A stretch of DNA of 64,000 nt, from contig NZ_JALPVL010000002.1 of NCBI RefSeq assembly GCF_023544465.1, forward strand, positions 372,001 to 436,000, in the 5' to 3' direction. The translations under genes and the position numbers were made by a program. The notes below the pieces were generated by a model. It was not told where the DNA came from. It saw only the letters and a list, made by a program, of their open reading frames with translations, and made no database searches. Below, one piece after another: positions 53,004 to 61,558 of the stretch; the stretch's first letter is position 1, and the number at the start of each line of letters is the position of its first letter. The stretch comes from Paractinoplanes maris. GTDB taxonomy: Bacteria > Actinomycetota > Actinomycetes > Mycobacteriales > Micromonosporaceae.

Positions 53004-53599
53004 GGGGTGGCTCCCTGGCTGAGAAAGGTGGGTCGGGCGCTGCCGTGCAAGGCGGCTCGGAGACGATCCAGACCCCGCGCTGTCTGGCTCTTGACGTTGC
53101 CCTCCGAGCAGCTGAGCGCGTCCGCCGTCGCTGCCACGTCGAGATCGTAGAAGTAGCGGAACACGACGGCCGCCCGCATCCGGGGCGGTAGCTCGCGCAG
53201 TGCCTGCTTGACGGCTTCGCCGGCGATACCGGCCCCACCGGGTGCGGTTCCCGCGACGTCCGGGAGCTCGGCCATGCTGCGCTCGCGGTGCCGCCAGACC
53301 CGCCGCTTCTCGTCGATCAGCGCGTTGACCAGCACCCGGCGGACGTAGCCGTCCGGGTTGTCGGCCCGCTGAAAGGCCGGCCAGGCGACATAGAGCTTCG
53401 TGAGCGCCGCCTGGACCAGGTCTTCGGCCAGGTGGGTGTCGCCCGCGGTCAGCAGGGTCGCCGTGTGCAGAAGCCGAGGTCGCCGGCTGACCACGAATTC
53501 GTGGAACTGCTCGTCTCGCTCGGTCCGCCCCGAGCCTCTGTCTCGTCTCACACCCCGTTGACGAACGGCTCTCCAGCCAGGTTGCATGCCGCCCATCAT
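53000..53599 (-). CDS. SigE-family RNA polymerase sigma factor
   Basis: Protein of 199 aa. ATG 53599 gives the longest frame; GTG near 53550 (V-R-R-D-R-G) is also possible because the first ~16 residues are not conserved. Region 2 is clear (E-F-V-V-S-R-R-P-R-L-L-H-T-A, D-L-V-Q-A-A-L-T-K-L-Y, N-P-D-G-Y-V-R-R-V-L-V-N). Region 4 carries the helix-turn-helix (L-P-P-R-M-R-A-A-V-V-F-R-Y, L-S-C-S-E-G-N-V-K-S-Q). This is the ECF41/SigE-type group of Actinobacteria. It forms an operon with the downstream membrane anti-sigma gene. Confidence 0.92.
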   Translation of the reverse strand: MMGGMQPGWRAVRQRGVRRDRGSGRTERDEQFHEFVVSRRPRLLHTATLLTAGDTHLAEDLVQAALTKLYVAWPAFQRADNPDGYVRRVLVNALIDEKRRVWRHRERSMAELPDVAGTAPGGAGIAGEAVKQALRELPPRMRAAVVFRYFYDLDVAATADALSCSEGNVKSQTARGLDRLRAALHGSARPTFLSQGATP

Positions 53600-53606
53600 C
53601 GATCAG

Positions 53607-53647
53607 CGCGGCAAGGCCGGGCGGATGGACCGCCCGGCCTTGCCGCG
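53607..53647. terminator. Strong perfect hairpin (bidirectional terminator candidate)
   Basis: An 18-bp stem, CGCGGCAAGGCCGGGCGG (53607-53624) with CCGCCCGGCCTTGCCGCG (53630-53647), has no mismatch and a 5-nt loop. It sits between the stop of the catalase gene (53663, minus) and the start of the sigma gene (53599, minus). The most likely job is terminating the catalase transcript. No T-run, so actinomycete-type. Confidence 0.8.
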
Positions 53648-53662
53648 TGTGGGTCTGAGGAG

Positions 53663-54577
53663 CTAGTCGAGAGCGCCCTTGATCTTGTTGACGACGTTGG
53701 CGACGCCCTGGCCGTGTGCTCCGGCACCGGTGCCGGGCTTGCCCTTGCCCTGGGAGCCGTCGTAGGTCACGAACAGCTTGGGGTCGGGGGCCGGGCCCAG
53801 CGGCTTGTCGTCGGTGAGGGGCTGGGCGTCGGGGACGTACTCGATCTTGTCGCCCAGCAGGGTCTCGCCCTGGGCCCAGCGGCCCTCGGCGGCCCGGCTC
53901 TCCGGGTCGAAGCTGTAGAAGGTGCGCCGGGCGAAGTCCTTCTCGTCCTGGCCGTTCGAGTTCTCGATCGGCGAGTCGGTGTAGCCGTCGGCGATCAGCT
54001 GCTCGATGCCCAGCAGCCACTGCTGCTGGTGGTAGGTGTCGCGGGCCAGGTTGAACTGCAGCATGTCCTTGACGCCGCGGTCGTCGGTCATGTTGTAGCA
54101 CCGGCTGGTCTGCAGGCGGCTCTGCGCCTCGGCCGACACGTTCGACCGGAAGTCGGCCAGCAGGTTGCCGCTGGCCACGATGTAGCCGGCGTTCCAGGGC
54201 ACACCCTGGCTGTTGGTCGGCATGGCGCCGCCGCCGGTGACGATCGAGTGCTGCGGGTTCTGCCCGCCGAGCACGGCGGCCAGGACCGGGTTGGCCGCGG
54301 CGGCCTTCTCGGTGGCCTCGGCCGGGCCGCCCTCGAGCAGACGGGCCAGCATGGTCGTGAGCATCTCGACGTGACCGATCTCCTCGGTCGCGATGTCCAT
54401 GATCATGTCCTTGTACTTGCCGGGCACGCGGCACGACCAGCCCTGCCACAGGTACTGCATCATCACGGTCATCTCGCCGAACTGGCCGCCGACGAGTTCC
54501 TGGAGTTTCGCGGCGAAGAAGGCGTCCGGCTTCTCCGGCTTGGCCTGGTACTGCAGGTAGTCGACGTGCTTGAACAT
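53663..54577 (-). CDS. Manganese catalase
   Basis: Protein of 304 aa from ATG 54577 with GGAGG 6-10 bases upstream. It breaks down H2O2 at a di-manganese centre. Ligand motifs are intact: Q-E-L-V-G-G-Q-F-G-E-M (E35) with M-M-Q-Y-L-W-Q-G, A-T-E-E-I-G-H-V-E-M (E65, E66, H69), and later F-N-L-A-R-D-T-Y-H-Q-Q-Q-W (H and E/D ligand helix). Length matches the family, and the Gly/Ala-rich end is typical of actinobacterial copies. The Nramp Mn transporter 112 bp away in the opposite direction plausibly supplies the metal. Confidence 0.93.
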   Translation of the reverse strand: MFKHVDYLQYQAKPEKPDAFFAAKLQELVGGQFGEMTVMMQYLWQGWSCRVPGKYKDMIMDIATEEIGHVEMLTTMLARLLEGGPAEATEKAAAANPVLAAVLGGQNPQHSIVTGGGAMPTNSQGVPWNAGYIVASGNLLADFRSNVSAEAQSRLQTSRCYNMTDDRGVKDMLQFNLARDTYHQQQWLLGIEQLIADGYTDSPIENSNGQDEKDFARRTFYSFDPESRAAEGRWAQGETLLGDKIEYVPDAQPLTDDKPLGPAPDPKLFVTYDGSQGKGKPGTGAGAHGQGVANVVNKIKGALD

Positions 54578-54689
54578 CGAAATCCTCCATGTCGCGGAAG
54601 CGGGACACCCCTTGAGCTACCCGTCGTGTTGTCCCCGGCGGGTCCGGCGGTGGCCCGTGCGGGTCATCGACGGGGGGACTTGAACGGCC

Positions 54690-55934
54690 ATGGTGGTTCT
54701 CGATGTCGCGCTTCCGATCCGGCGGCAGGTCGCGCGGGTCGCGCCCTGGTTCGGGCCCGCCTTCGTGGCGGCCATCGCCTATGCCGACCCGGGGAACTTC
54801 GCCACCAACTTCACCGGCGGGGCCACCTTCGGTTATCAGCTGGTCTGGGTCATCGTGGCGGCGAACCTGATGGCGATGCTGATCCAGTCGCTCTCGGCCA
54901 AGCTGGGTGTGGTCACCGGCCGCGACCTGCCCGAGCTGTGCCGCGAGCATCTGTCCCGCCGGGTCTCGCGGGTGTTGTGGGTGCAGGCCGAGCTCGTCGC
55001 GATGGCGACCGACCTGGCCGAGATCATCGGCGGGGCGCTCGCGCTGTATCTGATCTTCGGGATTCCGCTGCCGACGGGTGGCCTGATCACCTGTGTGGTG
55101 GCGTTCGCGCTGCTCGGTCTGCAGAAGCGGGGCGTACGGCGTTTCGAGGCGGTGATCGGCGGGCTGCTCGGGGTGATCCTGCTCGGCTTCATCTACGACG
55201 CGCTGCGGGCCGGCACCGACGTCGCCGGGATCGCGGGCGGGCTCGTGCCGACCCTGTCCGGCACCGACAGCCTGCTGCTGGCCACCGGCATTCTCGGTGC
55301 GACGGTCATGCCGCACGTGATCTATCTGCACTCCGCGCTGACGAAGTCGCGGGCCGTGGACGCCGCCGACCCGGCCCAGCGGCGCACGGTGCTTCGCTGC
55401 CAGCGCATCGACACGCTGGTCGCGCTGGCCCTGGCCGGCCTGGTCAACCTGGTGATGCTCACGATCGCGGCCCGGCTGTTCTTCGGCAGCGGCATCCCGG
55501 GCACCGACACGCTGGAGGGCATCCACGCCGGCCTGGGCGTCACGCTCGACCGGTATGCCGCCCTGGCCTTCGCGATCGCGCTGCTGGCCTCGGGTTTCGC
55601 CTCGTCGAGCGTCGGCACCTACGCCGGGCAGGTGGTGATGCAGGGGTTCATCGGCCGCACCGTCCCGTTGACCCTGCGCCGCCTGATCACCATGGCCCCG
55701 GCCATGCTGATCCTGGTGGTCGGGGCCGATCCCACCACCGCCTTGGTCTGGTCACAGGTCGTGCTCTCGTTCGGGGTGCCGTTCGCACTGGTGCCGCTGA
55801 TCTGGCTGACCCGGCGCCGGGACATCATGGGAGACGAGGTCAACCACCCGGTGACGACCGCGATCGCCGTGCTGGCGGCTGGTCTGATCATCGCGCTCAA
55901 CGTGTTCCTGATCGTCCGTACCTTCGCCGTTTGA
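54690..55934 (+). CDS. mntH: Nramp-family divalent metal (Mn2+) transporter
   Basis: Protein of 414 aa with 11 predicted membrane helices. Signature Y-A-D-P-G-N-F-A-T-N (D33, N36) in helix 1 and T-V-M-P-H-V-I-Y-L-H-S in helix 6 form the metal site (DPGN, MPH). Start ATG 54690 follows a GACTTGAACGG-type leader. It lies divergently from the manganese catalase, which is a natural functional partner. MntR-type control would be expected, but no operator was recognised with confidence. Confidence 0.92.
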   Translation: MVVLDVALPIRRQVARVAPWFGPAFVAAIAYADPGNFATNFTGGATFGYQLVWVIVAANLMAMLIQSLSAKLGVVTGRDLPELCREHLSRRVSRVLWVQAELVAMATDLAEIIGGALALYLIFGIPLPTGGLITCVVAFALLGLQKRGVRRFEAVIGGLLGVILLGFIYDALRAGTDVAGIAGGLVPTLSGTDSLLLATGILGATVMPHVIYLHSALTKSRAVDAADPAQRRTVLRCQRIDTLVALALAGLVNLVMLTIAARLFFGSGIPGTDTLEGIHAGLGVTLDRYAALAFAIALLASGFASSSVGTYAGQVVMQGFIGRTVPLTLRRLITMAPAMLILVVGADPTTALVWSQVVLSFGVPFALVPLIWLTRRRDIMGDEVNHPVTTAIAVLAAGLIIALNVFLIVRTFAV

Positions 55935-55979
55935 GCCGGACCGGCTCGGGAACCCGCCCGCCATGCCGACCGGGACGAC

Positions 55980-56618
55980 TTACAGCAGACCGGCGCTGCC
56001 GGCCAGCGCGGCCGCCTCGGCGCGGGTCGAGACGCGCAGTTTGCGCAGCAGGGTGGCGGTCTGCCGCTTCACCGTCCGCTCCGACACGTGCAGCTTGGTG
56101 GCCATCTCGGTGGTCGACGCCCCGGCCGCGATCAGCTGGAGCAGGTCGCGTTCCTCTTCGGACAGTGGCACGGTGATCCGCCGCGGCCCCGGGTTCTGGG
56201 CCATCACGGCGTGCAACAGCTCGGCGGGTAGCACGACCCAGCCGTCCAGCGCGGCCAGCAGTGGTTGCAGCAGGTCGGCCGGCTCGCTGCTCTTGGGCAG
56301 GAAGCCCTCGGCGCCGGCCCGCAGCGCCCGCACCGCCGGCGCCGGGTCGTCGTCACCCGACATGGCCAGGACCCGGACGCGAGGTGCCTCCTGGCGGATG
56401 GCGGCGATCGCCCGCACCCCGCCCGGGGGTGGCATGTGCAGGTCGACCATCACCAGATCGGGCACACAGCGGCGGACCATCCCGGCCGCCGCGGCGGCGT
56501 CACCGGTGCTGTCGACCACGGTGGCCCGGCCACTGCTCACCTCGGGCAGCAGCAGTTCGAGTCCTCGCACAAAGAGAGGGTGGTCGTCGACGATGGCAAT
56601 TCGGATGCCCACACGCAT
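55980..56618 (-). CDS. LuxR/NarL-family response regulator
   Basis: Protein of 212 aa from ATG 56618. Receiver domain: I-V-D-D-H-P-L-F-V-R-G-L (acid pocket), phospho-acceptor D59 in V-M-V-D-L-H-M-P, conserved Thr/Ser (M-S-G-D) and Lys (F-L-P-K-S). C-terminal HTH: L-S-E-E-E-R-D-L-L-Q-L-I-A-A-G-A-S-T-T-E-M-A-T-K-L-H-V-S-E-R-T-V-K-R. The kinase gene begins 30 bp away, divergently. Longer open frames to the right are a shadow of the kinase gene. Confidence 0.92.
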   Translation of the reverse strand: MRVGIRIAIVDDHPLFVRGLELLLPEVSSGRATVVDSTGDAAAAAGMVRRCVPDLVMVDLHMPPPGGVRAIAAIRQEAPRVRVLAMSGDDDPAPAVRALRAGAEGFLPKSSEPADLLQPLLAALDGWVVLPAELLHAVMAQNPGPRRITVPLSEEERDLLQLIAAGASTTEMATKLHVSERTVKRQTATLLRKLRVSTRAEAAALAGSAGLL

Positions 56619-56648
56619 GGCGCGCGGATTCCCGGAAGGACGCGAGTC

Positions 56649-57299
56649 ATGCGCGTGAGGCCGCGCCGGGCCGAACCCGATCCCGCCCTGCTGGCGTTGC
56701 GCAGCGTCTGCCATGAGCTGCGGCCACCGATGGCGACGCTGTCGGCCCTGCTGCGAGCCATCGAGGATCAGCCCTCGCCGGAGCGCCGGGCGGCGATGTC
56801 CCAGCTCGCCACCGAGCACGTCTCGCACGCGGAGTCGGTGTTGCGGCAGGCCGCCGCGGTCGCCCAGGAGCTGCACAGCCTGCCGGTCGAGCCGGCGCCG
56901 CTCGACGAGGTGCTGCCGGTCGTGGCGGCCACCGCGCCCGGCGACCGGCTGAGCGTCCGGGCCAGCCCGGCCGCCATGCGGTGGCTGGTGCACCCGCTGC
57001 ACACCCGGCAGATATTGATCAATCTGGTCGGCAACGCGGTCCGTCACTCCCCCGGGCGTATCCGGCTGGCCGCACGCCTGCACGGCCGCCGCCTGCGGCT
57101 GACCGTGGCCGACCAGGGCGGCCCGAATCCGGAGCTGAGGACGGCGATGAGCCGGCAGAGCCCGCCACCGGACGACCGCGGCCTGGGCCTGTGGGTGGTC
57201 CGCCAGCTGACCGGGTCGCACGGCGGCACACTGCGGGCCCGCGCGGTGACGCCGGCCGGGCTGGTCATGGAGGTCAGGCTGCCCCGCTATCGGCGGTGA
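56649..57299 (+). CDS. Short soluble sensor histidine kinase
   Basis: Protein of 216 aa starting at ATG 56649. The phospho-acceptor box is V-C-H-E-L-R-P-P-M-A-T-L (H22). The ATP lid region has I-N-L-V-G-N-A-V-R-H-S (N-box), A-D-Q-G-G-P and G-L-G-L-W-V-V-R-Q-L (G boxes). There is no membrane helix and no N-terminal sensor domain, so it must sense through another protein or act as a dedicated partner of the adjacent regulator. Longer frames upstream lie antisense to the response-regulator gene and are rejected. Confidence 0.85.
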   Translation: MRVRPRRAEPDPALLALRSVCHELRPPMATLSALLRAIEDQPSPERRAAMSQLATEHVSHAESVLRQAAAVAQELHSLPVEPAPLDEVLPVVAATAPGDRLSVRASPAAMRWLVHPLHTRQILINLVGNAVRHSPGRIRLAARLHGRRLRLTVADQGGPNPELRTAMSRQSPPPDDRGLGLWVVRQLTGSHGGTLRARAVTPAGLVMEVRLPRYRR

Positions 57300-57354
57300 C
57301 CCCACAGGGCCACGGCGGGCCCCGTCGGGTCAGGGGACCGGGCACCCGACCGGC

Positions 57355-57582
57355 ATGGGAATCGCACTTCTGTTCCGGACGATCGTCGTCGCGCCGTGGC
57401 TGGTCGGCCTGGCCTGGCGCGGCACGCCGGATGTCGTCGCCGCCGCCCTGGCCCTCGCCCTGGTCGTCGTCTGGGCGGTGCCGTTGCTGCGCCGGGTCAG
57501 CGCGGATTCGCCGCTACGAATTCCGCCACGTATTCGTCCAGACGGCGTGAAGGTCGCCAGCCCAGCTCGGCGGCCTTGGTGA
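57355..57582 (+). CDS. Small membrane protein candidate, 75 aa
   Basis: Two hydrophobic helices (I-A-L-L-F-R-T-I-V-V-A-P-W-L-V-G-L, V-V-A-A-A-L-A-L-A-L-V-V-V-W-A-V) are followed by a basic tail. ATG 57355; no strong ribosome-binding site. The 3' third overlaps the convergent epimerase gene (57497-58384), so the tail codons are shadowed. Could be real (Phage-shock-like or unknown) or spurious. Confidence 0.35.
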   Translation: MGIALLFRTIVVAPWLVGLAWRGTPDVVAAALALALVVVWAVPLLRRVSADSPLRIPPRIRPDGVKVASPARRPW

Positions 57583-58384
57583 TGTCGGCCTGGCCGCGGG
57601 TGCGCTCGCCGCGCAGGGCCGGGGTCAGCTCGTAGGGCACGCCGAACATCTGGGCGACGTCGAGGATCGGCCACTCGTGACCCGCGCCGAGCAGGTAGCC
57701 GTCGCCGCTGCCCTTCTGGGCGACCAGGACGATGCCGCGCACGATGTCGTCGATGTGGGTGAAGTCGCGGGTCTGGGTGCCGGGTGAGACCACCGGCAGC
57801 GGCTCGCCGCGCAGGTATTTGTGCTCGAAGATGCCGATCACGGTGGCGTATTTGCCGCTGGTGATCTGGCCGGGACCGTAGACGTTGTAGAAGTACGTGA
57901 TCGCGTAGTCCAGGCCGTACCAGTTCGCGTAGTTCTTGATGTACTCGATGTTCTTGGCCTTGGTCCACGCGTACGGGTTGAGGTTCTCGTCCTGGCCGTC
58001 GTTGCCGAATTTCGAGCTGGAACCGGCGTAGATCAGCTTCGCGCCGGCGGCCGACGCGAACTTGACCACCTCTTTGGTCCCGAGCAGGTTGTAATCCCAG
58101 GTCAGGTCGTGGTCCTCGAACGACGTGACGATCCGGGAGTACTCGCCGAGGTGGAAGACGATCTCGGGGCTGGGCAGACCACGGTCGGCCCAGATCTTGG
58201 CCAGGTCGGCCGTCGACCCGTCGAGGTAGGTCACCCGGGGATCGTTGACGTGATTTTCCGGTACGCCCGTGAAGTAGTTGTCGAGCGAGACGATCGCCGC
58301 CGCCGGGTAGTCCGTCAGCAGGGTCTTGATCAGGGCGGACCCGACGAACCCGGCTCCACCGGTGACCAGCAGCGTGTGACTCAA
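57497..58384 (-). CDS. NAD-dependent sugar-nucleotide epimerase/dehydratase
   Basis: Protein of 295 aa from TTG 58384 (GGGAG upstream). Rossmann start V-T-G-G-A-G-F-V-G-S, catalytic Y-A-G-S-S-S-K-F-G (Ser) and Y-A-W-T-K-A-K-N (YxxxK), plus R-D-F-T-H-I-D-D for sugar binding. Extended-SDR family acting on UDP/GDP-sugars, likely in capsule, cell-wall or glycan synthesis. It differs from GalE in details such as Y-S-R-I near the middle, so the exact sugar is unknown. Stands alone. Confidence 0.9.
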   Translation of the reverse strand: MSHTLLVTGGAGFVGSALIKTLLTDYPAAAIVSLDNYFTGVPENHVNDPRVTYLDGSTADLAKIWADRGLPSPEIVFHLGEYSRIVTSFEDHDLTWDYNLLGTKEVVKFASAAGAKLIYAGSSSKFGNDGQDENLNPYAWTKAKNIEYIKNYANWYGLDYAITYFYNVYGPGQITSGKYATVIGIFEHKYLRGEPLPVVSPGTQTRDFTHIDDIVRGIVLVAQKGSGDGYLLGAGHEWPILDVAQMFGVPYELTPALRGERTRGQADITKAAELGWRPSRRLDEYVAEFVAANPR

Positions 58385-58433
58385 CGTAACTCTCCCGACT
58401 GACGACTCCCAGCGGAAAAGGCTACCAAGGGAC

Positions 58434-58468
58434 AGCCGTCCCGCCCGAATCGTTCGGACGGGACGGCT
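58434..58468. terminator. Hairpin after the glucanase gene
   Basis: Outer stem AGCCGTCCCG (58434-58443) with CGGGACGGCT (58459-58468), inner stem CCGAA/TTCGG with a 3-nt loop. Lies 7 bp past the minus-strand stop at 58475 and so probably terminates that gene, before the epimerase gene start at 58384. Confidence 0.7.
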
Positions 58469-58474
58469 CCGCGA

Positions 58475-60466
58475 CTACCAGGGAGCGGGCGCCGGAGGGG
58501 CGACCACCGGCGGCCGGTCGTCACAGGTGATGGTGTTGGGCAGCAGCCACGGCGTGAGCCAGCCGTCGTTGCCGCCGCGGTCGGTCACGGTGAACTCCGA
58601 GCCGGCCGGGGTGAAGCCGAACGAGCCGCAGTTGTTGACCGGCACCGCACCGACGTTGCGGGCGTCGACGTTCTCGAAGCCGGCGCCGCCGGCCACCCGG
58701 GCACTGAGCACACTCGTACCGGTGCCGTCGATCTTGACGTCCTTGAAGTGGACGTTCGGGATCGAGTAGAGATCCTTCACCGGCCAGTCCGAGACCATCA
58801 TGATCGCGTTGTAGGTGTTGTCGAGGTAGTGGTCGCCGGTGACCCGGATGTCGGCGTCGATGCTGCGGTCGAGCGCGAAGATCCAGATCGCGCCGAGCCC
58901 GATGTTCCAGTTCAGCTCGTACGTGCCCGCCCGCACCGTGGTGTTGTCGGTGATCTTGAGCGTGCCGGCGAACGGCTCGGCGCCGAACCGGGACCCGGCG
59001 TGGATCGCACTGCCCTCGCGGATCGGGTCGGCGATCAGGTTGTTCGAGACCGTGTTGTCCGTGCCGCCGTAGATCGCGATGCCGTTGGCCAGCACCGGGG
59101 TCTGCACGGTGTTGCGGTCGAAGGTGTTGCCGGCGTTGGTCGTCTTCTCGGCCCACATGGCCAGGCCGTCGTCGCCGCTGTTGCGCACGAAGTTGTTGCG
59201 CACCACCGAGCCGGTGACGCCGGTGTGGAAGTTCAAGGCGTCGGCGATCTGATCCACGACGATGGAGTTCTCCACCCGTACGTTGGACATCGGCCCGTCG
59301 AACCAGAGCCCGACCTTGGTGTGGCGGATGTAGAGGCCCTTGATCGTCGAGTCGCTCATCGCCCCGCCGACCCCGTTGACCTGGTCCTTGTCGATGCGCT
59401 CGCGCACGTCGCCCTGGATGGTGAAGCCGGAGAGGTGGACGTTGCGGCTGCCGCCGTCCTCGGCGTACTTGCCGTAGAAGCCGACGCCGGTGTGCACCGA
59501 GCCGTCCGGTGCGGGTGTGCTCAGCGCGACCTCACGGCCCTTGATCACCGTGTACCAGTTGCCGGCGCCCTCGATCGTCACGTCGTCGACCACGATGTGC
59601 CGGTTGACCTGGAAGGTACCCGGGGGCACGTAGACCTTGAGCTTGGCCTTCCGGGCGAACGCGATGGCCTTGTCGAACGCGGGGGCCGCGTCGCGCCGGC
59701 CGGTCGGGTCGGCGCCGAACGCCAGCACATTGGCCGCCCGCAGGTTCACGTACGGCAGTCCGACCTGCTCCGAGTCGAGCAGGTCGATCACGGTCCACGG
59801 CACGGCCGACGACGCGGTCAGGCGCACCTTCTCCCCCGCGGCGACCGTGCGGCCGAGCAGGAGGCGCTGCTCGTCGTAGAAGTGGCTGGGCCGGAACGGC
59901 TTGCTGATCACCGGCGCCGGGGTGGTGGCGGCCGGGACGCAGGCGCACTCGGTGATCCACCAGTCCGGGTGCAGCAGGTCGGCATTCGGGTCGTTGGTGA
60001 ACGGATATTGGTTGTAGAGGTAGGAGTACTGCGAGGTGAGCGTCATCGTGCGGCGGGCCGGTCCGGCCTGGACGGCGAGCGGGGCGGTCAGCCCGCCCCC
60101 GGTGGCCGAGTCGGGGATGCTGTAGCGCACGGTGATCGCGTTGGCCGCCTTGGGCAGCGTGAACTCGACGTACTGGCCCGGGGTGAGGCGGACGGCGGAG
60201 CGGCCGGACGCCTCGGCGGGCAGGGTGTAGGCGGTGCGGTCGGGACCGATGACCGTGCCGGTGGTCTTGGCCCGCTCGGCCTCCTGCTCGAGGAAGGCGA
60301 CGGAGGCGCCGCGGCCGGCGACGAGCGCGGGGTCGAGTCCGGCCCGGGTCACCGCCGGGGACGCGGCGGCGGGGGAGGCGGCTTGGGCAGCACCGGCGGG
60401 GACGACCGCGACGGCACTCAACGCTATGACGGCCACGGCGACGGGCCGCCTGAGTTCCAGGAACAT
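58475..60466 (-). CDS. Secreted GH87-like alpha-1,3-glucanase/mycodextranase
   Basis: Protein of about 663 aa starting at ATG 60466 (M-F-L-E-L-R-R-P). Signal peptide to A-A-Q-A-A. Residues about 35-230 form a beta-sandwich (possible CBM35-like, with V-E-F-T-L-P-K-A-A-N-A-I-T-V). A right-handed beta-helix follows from about 230 (L-A-F-G-A-D-P-T-G-R-R-D-A-A-P-A-F, then V-P-P-G-T-F-Q-V) with repeated N-x-x-x-x-N and D-G-L-A-M-W turns. The fold and order match GH87 enzymes that cut alpha-1,3-glucans of fungal walls. Extracellular. It has an isolated promoter. Confidence 0.8.
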   Translation of the reverse strand: MFLELRRPVAVAVIALSAVAVVPAGAAQAASPAAASPAVTRAGLDPALVAGRGASVAFLEQEAERAKTTGTVIGPDRTAYTLPAEASGRSAVRLTPGQYVEFTLPKAANAITVRYSIPDSATGGGLTAPLAVQAGPARRTMTLTSQYSYLYNQYPFTNDPNADLLHPDWWITECACVPAATTPAPVISKPFRPSHFYDEQRLLLGRTVAAGEKVRLTASSAVPWTVIDLLDSEQVGLPYVNLRAANVLAFGADPTGRRDAAPAFDKAIAFARKAKLKVYVPPGTFQVNRHIVVDDVTIEGAGNWYTVIKGREVALSTPAPDGSVHTGVGFYGKYAEDGGSRNVHLSGFTIQGDVRERIDKDQVNGVGGAMSDSTIKGLYIRHTKVGLWFDGPMSNVRVENSIVVDQIADALNFHTGVTGSVVRNNFVRNSGDDGLAMWAEKTTNAGNTFDRNTVQTPVLANGIAIYGGTDNTVSNNLIADPIREGSAIHAGSRFGAEPFAGTLKITDNTTVRAGTYELNWNIGLGAIWIFALDRSIDADIRVTGDHYLDNTYNAIMMVSDWPVKDLYSIPNVHFKDVKIDGTGTSVLSARVAGGAGFENVDARNVGAVPVNNCGSFGFTPAGSEFTVTDRGGNDGWLTPWLLPNTITCDDRPPVVAPPAPAPW

Positions 60467-60572
60467 CGACGAACTCTTCTCTTCGCAGGGAGCGTGGCAG
60501 TGACCATAAGATTGCTGTGACGTAGTCCACAAGGTTCAGTCCAAAGTTTCCGGCAGATTGCTCGGTGCTTAC

Positions 60573-61520
60573 GTGAAGCGATCGGTTTCTTTCACGCTGG
60601 CCGTGGTGCTGCTCGCCGCTTGCAGCAACCCGCCGCAAGAGCCCGAGTGGGCCCGGATCGACGTGCCCGGCGGTGCGGTCGTGCTCAGCGATGTGGCCGA
60701 CTGCGGGGGCGAGTGGTGGGTGGTCGGCGGGATCAGGCTCGCGGACGGGTCGACGCGTCCGGCCGCGTGGACCGGCACGCCGTTGCGGCCGGTCACCTTT
60801 GTCCCCCGGCCGACCAGCTACTACGGCCCCCGCCAGCTGATCCGGAGCGTTGCCTGCGCGGGCCGGGAGGCCGCCATGGTCGGCGCGACGCCGGGCGGGG
60901 CGCACGGCAATCCCCGGGTCAGCACGTGGCATCGGCTCTCCGATGGGCGCATGGCGGAGAACGCGGCCCCCTTCGAGACGTACGGGGGTGATGAAGCCGT
61001 CGACGTGGGGCCGATCTCCGCTGGGCCGGGCGGATTCGCGATCGCCGGCAACCGCACGAGCGGGGCGGCCGCCTGGTTCTCCCCGGACGGCCGGACCTTC
61101 ACGCTGAGCGAATCGCGTCAGGGCGGAAGCGCCGCCCGGGACGTCGTCGCCCAGCCGGACGGCCGGTGGCTCGTGGTGGGCAGCGGCGCCTGGACCCAGC
61201 CGTGGTCACCCGCGCCCGCCCCGGACGGCGAGATCCAACGGGCGGTCCGCGACGGCGACGACGTGGTCGCGGCCGGCCCGGACACGGTCTGGCGACGGCA
61301 CGACGGCACCTGGACGGTGACCGCGACCTTTGCCGGCACCCCACAGGGCGTACGGTCGCTGGCCGTCACCCATGGACAGAGCGTCGTCGTCGACGGTGGC
61401 CTGTGGATCGGCGACCAGCGGCGCGACTCCCCGGCCGAGCCGGTCGCCGTGGCCGCCCGCGGTGACACCCTCCTGCTCGCCACGGCCGACAGCCTCTGGC
61501 AGACCACCGTTCACCGTTGA
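60573..61520 (+). CDS. Lipoprotein with beta-propeller-like repeats
   Basis: Protein of 315 aa. I chose GTG 60573 (M-K-R-S-V-S-F-T) because it gives a proper lipobox L-A-A-C at about residues 13-16; TTG 60558 would add 5 residues before it. After the Cys there are repeated W/V-V-G-G and A-W-F-S-P-D-G-R-x-F blades typical of a five- to seven-bladed propeller. Exported and lipid-anchored. Divergent from the glucanase gene with about 107 bp between starts. Confidence 0.75.
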   Translation: MKRSVSFTLAVVLLAACSNPPQEPEWARIDVPGGAVVLSDVADCGGEWWVVGGIRLADGSTRPAAWTGTPLRPVTFVPRPTSYYGPRQLIRSVACAGREAAMVGATPGGAHGNPRVSTWHRLSDGRMAENAAPFETYGGDEAVDVGPISAGPGGFAIAGNRTSGAAAWFSPDGRTFTLSESRQGGSAARDVVAQPDGRWLVVGSGAWTQPWSPAPAPDGEIQRAVRDGDDVVAAGPDTVWRRHDGTWTVTATFAGTPQGVRSLAVTHGQSVVVDGGLWIGDQRRDSPAEPVAVAARGDTLLLATADSLWQTTVHR

Positions 61521-61558
61521 GACATCCATAGCTGTCGCTCTCTTGGGATGCTCGGCCG

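Noticed and set aside
52281..55526. Very long open minus-strand frame of over 1000 codons
   Set aside because: It crosses the sigma factor, catalase and transporter genes in a high-GC shadow frame. Only 52281-53003 carries real protein features.
53288..56176. Long plus-strand frame of over 900 codons
   Set aside because: Antisense to the sigma and catalase genes and out of frame with the Nramp gene. Composition is Arg/Gly-rich without motifs.
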